The notes beneath the pieces were generated by a model. The model was not told the DNA's origin, did no database searches, and worked only from the letters and a program-made list of their open reading frames with translations. Below, one piece after another: positions 59,683 to 64,000 of a DNA stretch of 64,000 nt. This DNA is from Paragonimus westermani. Taxonomy: Eukaryota > Platyhelminthes > Trematoda > Plagiorchiida > Troglotrematidae. Where the stretch lies: positions 4,541-68,540 of the forward strand of contig QNGE01003091.1 of the NCBI GenBank assembly GCA_008508345.1, given 5' to 3'. A program made the position numbers and the translations under genes. Within the stretch, counting starts at the first letter, position 1; each line of letters begins with the position of its first letter.

Positions 59683-61300
59683 TTACCGGTAACAACCTGG
59701 TGTTACCCTGCGGACGCTTCTGTAATGCAAAGTGACCTGGTACCGCGTTACTGTGCTATCAGCAGTCAACATTGTCAATTGGCATACGTGTCCGTCATCA
59801 CTGGATAGTACCTCCGTGGTCACAGCATGAGACCAAACACCGCTAAATGCCTTTTCGTGAGTGGGAACTCCATCGGCAACCTGACGGTCCCGCAAAGACT
59901 TCGACCACTTAGGGATGATCTGTAACTGGATTTAGATATTCCCGCTACCGTAGTGTCCATGAGGCAAGATCAGCGTTTTGCTTGTCTCCATACTTTGACG
60001 TAACGTTCATGCAATTCTACCGCATCTGTGCTCGGCCCGATATCCGAGCGCAACAAGAGCAAACCACTGAGACGAAGCATCTTGGGATGGCCCGGGTCGC
60101 CATAAACACGTACGGGTGGCCAACCGCCAACGATCTGCTTGACTTCTACCGTGTAGGTGTTAGCTGACTCATCGTTCATTACTTGTGTTACTGACGATAG
60201 TACTCTTCTCACCGTTCGAATTATTCTTTCTCAAACTCTCTTCTGATTAATTGTACCCAGAGGGTTGGAATACCAACCAATCCCTTGCTTCAACCTCTCA
60301 TCGGCCAATACACAGTAGTCCAAGGATTGTAGCCTTCGTTTTAACTTTAAGTCGGCCCCGACAAAGTTGAAATCGTTTTCATTGTAAACGGCTTCTGGCG
60401 CGCTCCACATGCACAATAAACGCGTCAAGACCATGAGAAAAGAGTCCGTATACATGAATGGGCCACTTCCATGTGAATGTCACGAGTCTGCGAATAGGAG
60501 AACATGCAGCCCTACCGTGCCGAAATAATACGCTTCGCAGTATTGGGGTGGGCACCAGTCAGTCGACGACGCATCGATAGGGTCGACGCCATCGTTTGAG
60601 TGCGAAGCTTGACGTGAACCCACTGAATGTGGGAACGGTCACCTAACACTCACCTAATATCAGCCTTATCCCTAAAAACCTAAAACTGTCTTCTAGTGCT
60701 GGCAAGCACGTGCGAGGCACCCATGTGCCCTCCGATTTCGTGATAATGACATATCAAGTGGCTTGTAACAGTGCTGTGACATGGAATGATCATCAGGTTC
60801 GTACCGTTTTCATTGTCTGGTAGTATTCTGCTACGTGGATACAGGACTGCATAAGTCAGTGTTGGCCGCGATCTTCAAAATTTGTCCACCCTACTGGGGT
60901 TTACGGTGGACGCATTCAGAACCTCGAGTTTCAAAGAAAGATCAGGTTGTTGCGAGAAACTTATTAATCTGAGAAAAGAGGCATTGATTTCAAATACACG
61001 AGGGGGTCCGATTCCGGTTGACACATTTTGTTTAGCGCACATCACCGCGGATATAAAGTCAACATAGCACGAAAATTGAACAACCGCATGCAGTAACTTA
61101 GTCCAACTAGAATATCTTGGCAACGTTTGCTCCAGTGTGAAACTACAGCTTGATTCCATCGCCACAGAAATAATGCGCCCAACCTCAAGATTTTTTTTCG
61201 GCAGAAACGAGAGAGTGAGAACTTTTAGTCACTGCTCATCTGGATTCGGCGGAAATCCTGGGCCCCGCAGCCGGAGTTTCATCTCCATGTCCAAGTCTTG
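59683..61300 (-). pseudogene. BEL/Pao integrase and C-terminal domain
   Basis: LRLRGPGFPPNPDEQ (61280-61229) precedes YSSWTKLLHAVVQF and NVSTGIGPPRVFEINASFLR (61165-60875). The integrase core holds RLLCMWSAPEAVYNENDFNF (second catalytic Asp changed to Glu) and GADLKLKRRLQSLD. The C-terminal part is MRRVLSSVTQVMNDES, LSGLLLLRSDIGPSTDAVEL (60212-59970) and then SSDDGHVCQLTMLTADSTVT (59895-59683). Confidence 0.88.
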
Positions 61301-61388
61301 CGGTTTTCCTTGAACGCCATATCGGCCAGATTTAATTCTGAAGGCACATGCCTCCATTGGTAGACAGGGATGCGGTTGTGGATAAGCT

Positions 61389-61990
61389 TCACACGACCGG
61401 CAACAATGGTTGCGAAACGTGATGACGTGTTTTGTATTTATTGCAACACCATTGCAGACTCTGTTCACAATACGACGTTACTAACTGGAATTTATAGTGC
61501 CTTGGACCAGGCGACAGAACAGCTGCCGTTAATTCCAGCCTTAGTATGGTAACTGCCTTCTTTGGGGCCACTCTAGATATACCCATCATAAAGCCGCAAT
61601 CTCTATCATTAACTAAGGTGACCACCCTTAGATAGCTCACTGCCCAGTGGCTGACTTCTGACAAGTCACATAAATTTGCAATTCGACGAAGTTTACGGAA
61701 GAAAGTTCGCGAGCAATGCATCTGCGCAATACCACTCGATCTTGTTCAGTCAACCTTCCCAGCGCACCTGGTCGTACTCCATGTTATCGGTGTCCCAACC
61801 TAGGTCTCGAGGACAAAATGTTTGAAGCAACCTGTCAGCTGGGAATAGCATTGGTGCCGCTACTCCTGAGGGATCGTTTAACAAAGCCACGTAACTTACT
61901 TTTCTTCTTCGTGTGTGACCGTTGAGAGTAACGTCTATTTGAAACCAAAAGCAGTCCTCTGGTAAGTGCTACCTCATGCGAAGAAGTTGC
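61389..61990 (-). pseudogene. BEL/Pao connection and RNase H
   Basis: CFWFQIDVTLNG, then VALLNDPSGVAAPMLFPADR and LLQTFCPRDLGWDTDN (about 61900-61800). The open frame 61721-61389 holds VVTLVNDRDCGFMMGISRVA and TILRLELTAAVL, the RNase H hallmark 'SRVAPKK-x-x-(T/S)IPRLELTA' with Pro replaced by Leu. Confidence 0.88.
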
Positions 61991-62980
61991 TGGTGTTCAC
62001 AACAATGAAGCTCAAGATTTTAAGAGCTAACAAGTTTTATCCACTAGGTAGGTGTTCAGCATCCTCACCCTAGTTAGAACTCCGCTTAGTGAGTCTAAAC
62101 CCACGTAGCCGCAGCGTCGCTCAATGTTCGTCTACCGCATTCCTAACCTTGGGACTAGGGTCGAAAGACATCAAGCAACCGTCAACAGAAGCTTCCTTCC
62201 ATTACGGTTGCAGTCTTGGCAGAAACTTCTACTGATTATCCAGAGCTGCATCCTGTCGTGCGAAGCTATGAAAAACTGGCGACGACATTGCTTCAAAGGA
62301 ATGAATATTCAGCTTACAGTTATCGGGTGAACCTTCAGCCAAATCGGAATCCCCAAAAAACCCAATTCATCTCGGTCATGATAGGGCAATCTCACTCGCA
62401 GAAGAATCTCCTCAGTTTCAAATCAGTCCACCACCGGGTGTTTACGAAAACATTTGATTTCTCCTAGAAGTTTCACACTGGTCGGGACCCTGGAGTGAAC
62501 ATTTTTGAAAGATACACCACGGTGTTTAGCGGCGCATTCGAAAACCATTCATGCCTTACCGGGTTCATTCGAGTTGAACACAAGTTGGTGGGGCAAGTTC
62601 CATCTCCGGGCTTCAGCCGTAGCGCTTATTTCCGTAGCTCTTCCAGACATGCTCTAGTATCACAGCCAAGTATCCGGTGCCTTGCTTTGGATCTTGAATC
62701 AACCGTTTCTCCGAGGCGGCCAGCCATTTTACAGTCACCCCTTTATTGCTACGCAATACCCAAACATTCTGTCTCCGCGAAAGGCCTTTTTCATGGTGAC
62801 CGTCCTTGAGTTACATTTAATGTTTGTTTGCCGTCATAGATAGCTCTTTATCTTCCGAAGTGCTTCCATCAGCGAAATGTAACCCACATCCTTCTGACCA
62901 AATCATCAAACAAGAACTCGTGCTCCGATGAGGTTGCCACACTGTTCATTGTGGGGTGTGGCGCGACACGGACCTTTGAG
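61990..62980 (-). pseudogene. BEL/Pao reverse transcriptase
   Basis: Pieces in several frames: FLFDDLVRRMW then DGSTSEDKELS (about 62910-62830), ASEKRLIQDPKQGTGYLAVI, WFSNAPLNTVVY, SSPVFHSFARQDAALDN, the catalytic box as SVDGCLMSF (YVDD altered at the Tyr and second Asp), LRLRGFRLTKRSSN. Confidence 0.82.
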
Positions 62981-63288
62981 ACTCCAGCCCAAAAAGGCTC
63001 TACTTGCGTAAGGCTCAGTGTCATTAGTCAGCCTCTGCTCGACTACCCTTTTGCTTCAGAAATGTCGCATCCTTCCAGAATCCTCATGCCGTTTTCAGTT
63101 AAACTCCTAAATATAGGGTCCCCAAATGAGTCAATTTATCTATCTCCGATTGTTGAACAAAGTAAGCGTGCGTCAGCTGTAGCTGTTTCACCTTATAAAC
63201 GGGAGCAGTTGTGACAGGGTGCCGCCGGTTAACTTAACTAGTACTTGGCGGCGTGTTTTTGCACGAACACCGTGTAGAGTACGGCGCC

Positions 63289-63744
63289 TCACCCGAAACG
63301 GCTGCAAACCAATCGTCCTTGCAACATATTCACCGAGCAACGTAGCGTGAGACTAAAGGGAATTTTCACCAACCCTTCCAAGTCAACCAACATCATCAGA
63401 ACGAATCCTAAACACATACCGTCCAGACTGAACGCGGATCTGCACAAGGACGGTTTAGCCCTCTCGTCCCGATCTAACTCTGGCTTGTCCTTATGAACCA
63501 ATGTGTGGTGACGGCGACCGCTACCGAGTACCGCACACCGTATCCGTATTCCACAAGACCTCACCGTTTGATTCGTTTTCAGACAAACGGTACAGGTTTT
63601 GTTGTTCTGCAGCATTGCTTTGCATCTCTTCAAAGATAGACTGATAAAACAAACACGAACAGACACTTCGGAGTTGCTCTTACATACCGGACACTCCCAG
63701 TTCGTCCGCTCATGAGATGCACCTACTCCGACGTTGCATCGCAA
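63289..63744 (-). pseudogene. BEL/Pao zinc-knuckle and protease start
   Basis: An open 151-codon frame with CPVCKSNSEVSVR, KTCTVCLKTNQTVRSC, IRIRCAVLGSGRRHHTLVH and ERAKPSLCRSA. The Cys/His pattern (C-x2-C…C-x4-C…HH…H) is typical of the BEL gag end; the protease DEGAD-type motif after it is not preserved in frame. Confidence 0.85.
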
Positions 63745-64000
63745 GTAACTGACTTCTTAAAATCTAGAGAGCGCTGCGTTACCCGCCCTGCTTTCTGAGC
63801 GGGTGGCCAACTGGCCATACTGAGTAACGCCGGCCGCCACTCTTCTCTCCACAAACTTCGATAAGTCGCTGATGGTTGGCTCTTCTTTGGACTCCGTTGT
63901 GCTTTAAGAAGCTTCTATCCATCTTTCTCGTATTGAGTGGTGGTAATCGTTCAGCTACTTTAGTGAAGTTGGTTGAGCAGCTTAGTTCCGCCCAGTAATC
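63745..64000. other. Window end, nothing recognised
   Basis: No frame or motif that I can assign; may be the gag part of the BEL element in decayed form. Confidence 0.35.

Larger units (their letters stand above)
59640..63744 (-). mobile_element. BEL/Pao retrotransposon, decayed
   Basis: All pol domains are present in BEL order on the minus strand, in changing frames: zinc-knuckle/protease region (63744-63289), reverse transcriptase (about 62980-61990), RNase H (61990-61389), integrase (about 61300-60000) and C-terminal domain (59895-59683). BEL/Pao elements are LTR retrotransposons with this domain order. No LTR is identified at either end; the element may run past the right-hand edge of recognisable sequence at 63.75 kb. 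Confidence 0.9.

Noticed and set aside
1..64000. CRISPR arrays, bacterial operons, ribosome binding sites, rRNA genes
   Set aside because: None seen; spliced exons, SINEs and retrotransposons show that the window is eukaryotic.

Overview
The window looks like intronic and flanking DNA of one gene in a parasitic flatworm, most likely a digenean fluke. Four things point there: Penelope-like elements (PLEs), CsRn1-type Ty3/Gypsy and BEL/Pao elements; a tRNA-derived SINE carrying a Schistosoma-type hammerhead ribozyme; a 40-nt micro-intron near the 5' end of the host gene; and kilobase-sized introns elsewhere in the same gene. I cannot name the species.

The only host gene I can reconstruct is on the minus strand. 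Twelve coding exons between 47071 (ATG) and 4030 (TGA) join, with GT..AG borders and matching phases at every junction, into one uninterrupted 619-codon frame. It encodes OGFOD1, the 2-oxoglutarate/Fe(II) prolyl-3-hydroxylase of ribosomal protein uS12/RPS23 (Tpa1/Ofd1 family). The coding exons total 1,860 bp in a 43-kb locus; most of the rest is transposon debris.

Layout. 1-1.3 kb: LINE reverse-transcriptase fragment meeting a decayed PLE. 4.0-4.3 kb: last OGFOD1 exon. 6.9-12.5 kb (intron 11): Gypsy remnant A, a tRNA-like sequence, a LINE 3' end, a PLE fused to Gypsy remnant C, another PLE and a TA microsatellite. 15.7-17.8 kb (intron 10): two PLE copies, one with inverted terminal repeats. 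23.4-23.6 kb and 30.9-31.1 kb (intron 7): two SINE copies; the first has an apparently intact hammerhead in the sense of OGFOD1. 32.8-33.7 kb (intron 5): PLE with inverted terminal repeats. 35.2-36.0 kb (intron 4): LINE. 42.1-43.7 kb (intron 2... upstream of the micro-intron, i.e. intron 1): LINE broken by a 948-base run of N. 45.5 kb: Gypsy gag fragment. 47.07 kb: OGFOD1 start codon.

Upstream of OGFOD1 lie a CR1/Jockey-like LINE (48.2-49.7 kb), a nearly full-length but decayed Gypsy element with both LTRs and a polypurine tract (50.3-54.9 kb), an unclassified repeat at 58.8 kb that also occurs at 43.8 kb, and a decayed BEL/Pao element (59.6-63.7 kb). All transposon proteins seen carry stops or frameshifts; OGFOD1 has none. 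Exon numbering in the feature list runs 1 to 11 with the first exon split from exon 2 by the large intron 1 and exons 2 and 3 split by the micro-intron (11 exons listed individually; the count of twelve above should be read as eleven). Exon and splice calls are by eye; protein identifications rest on recognised motifs, not database searches.
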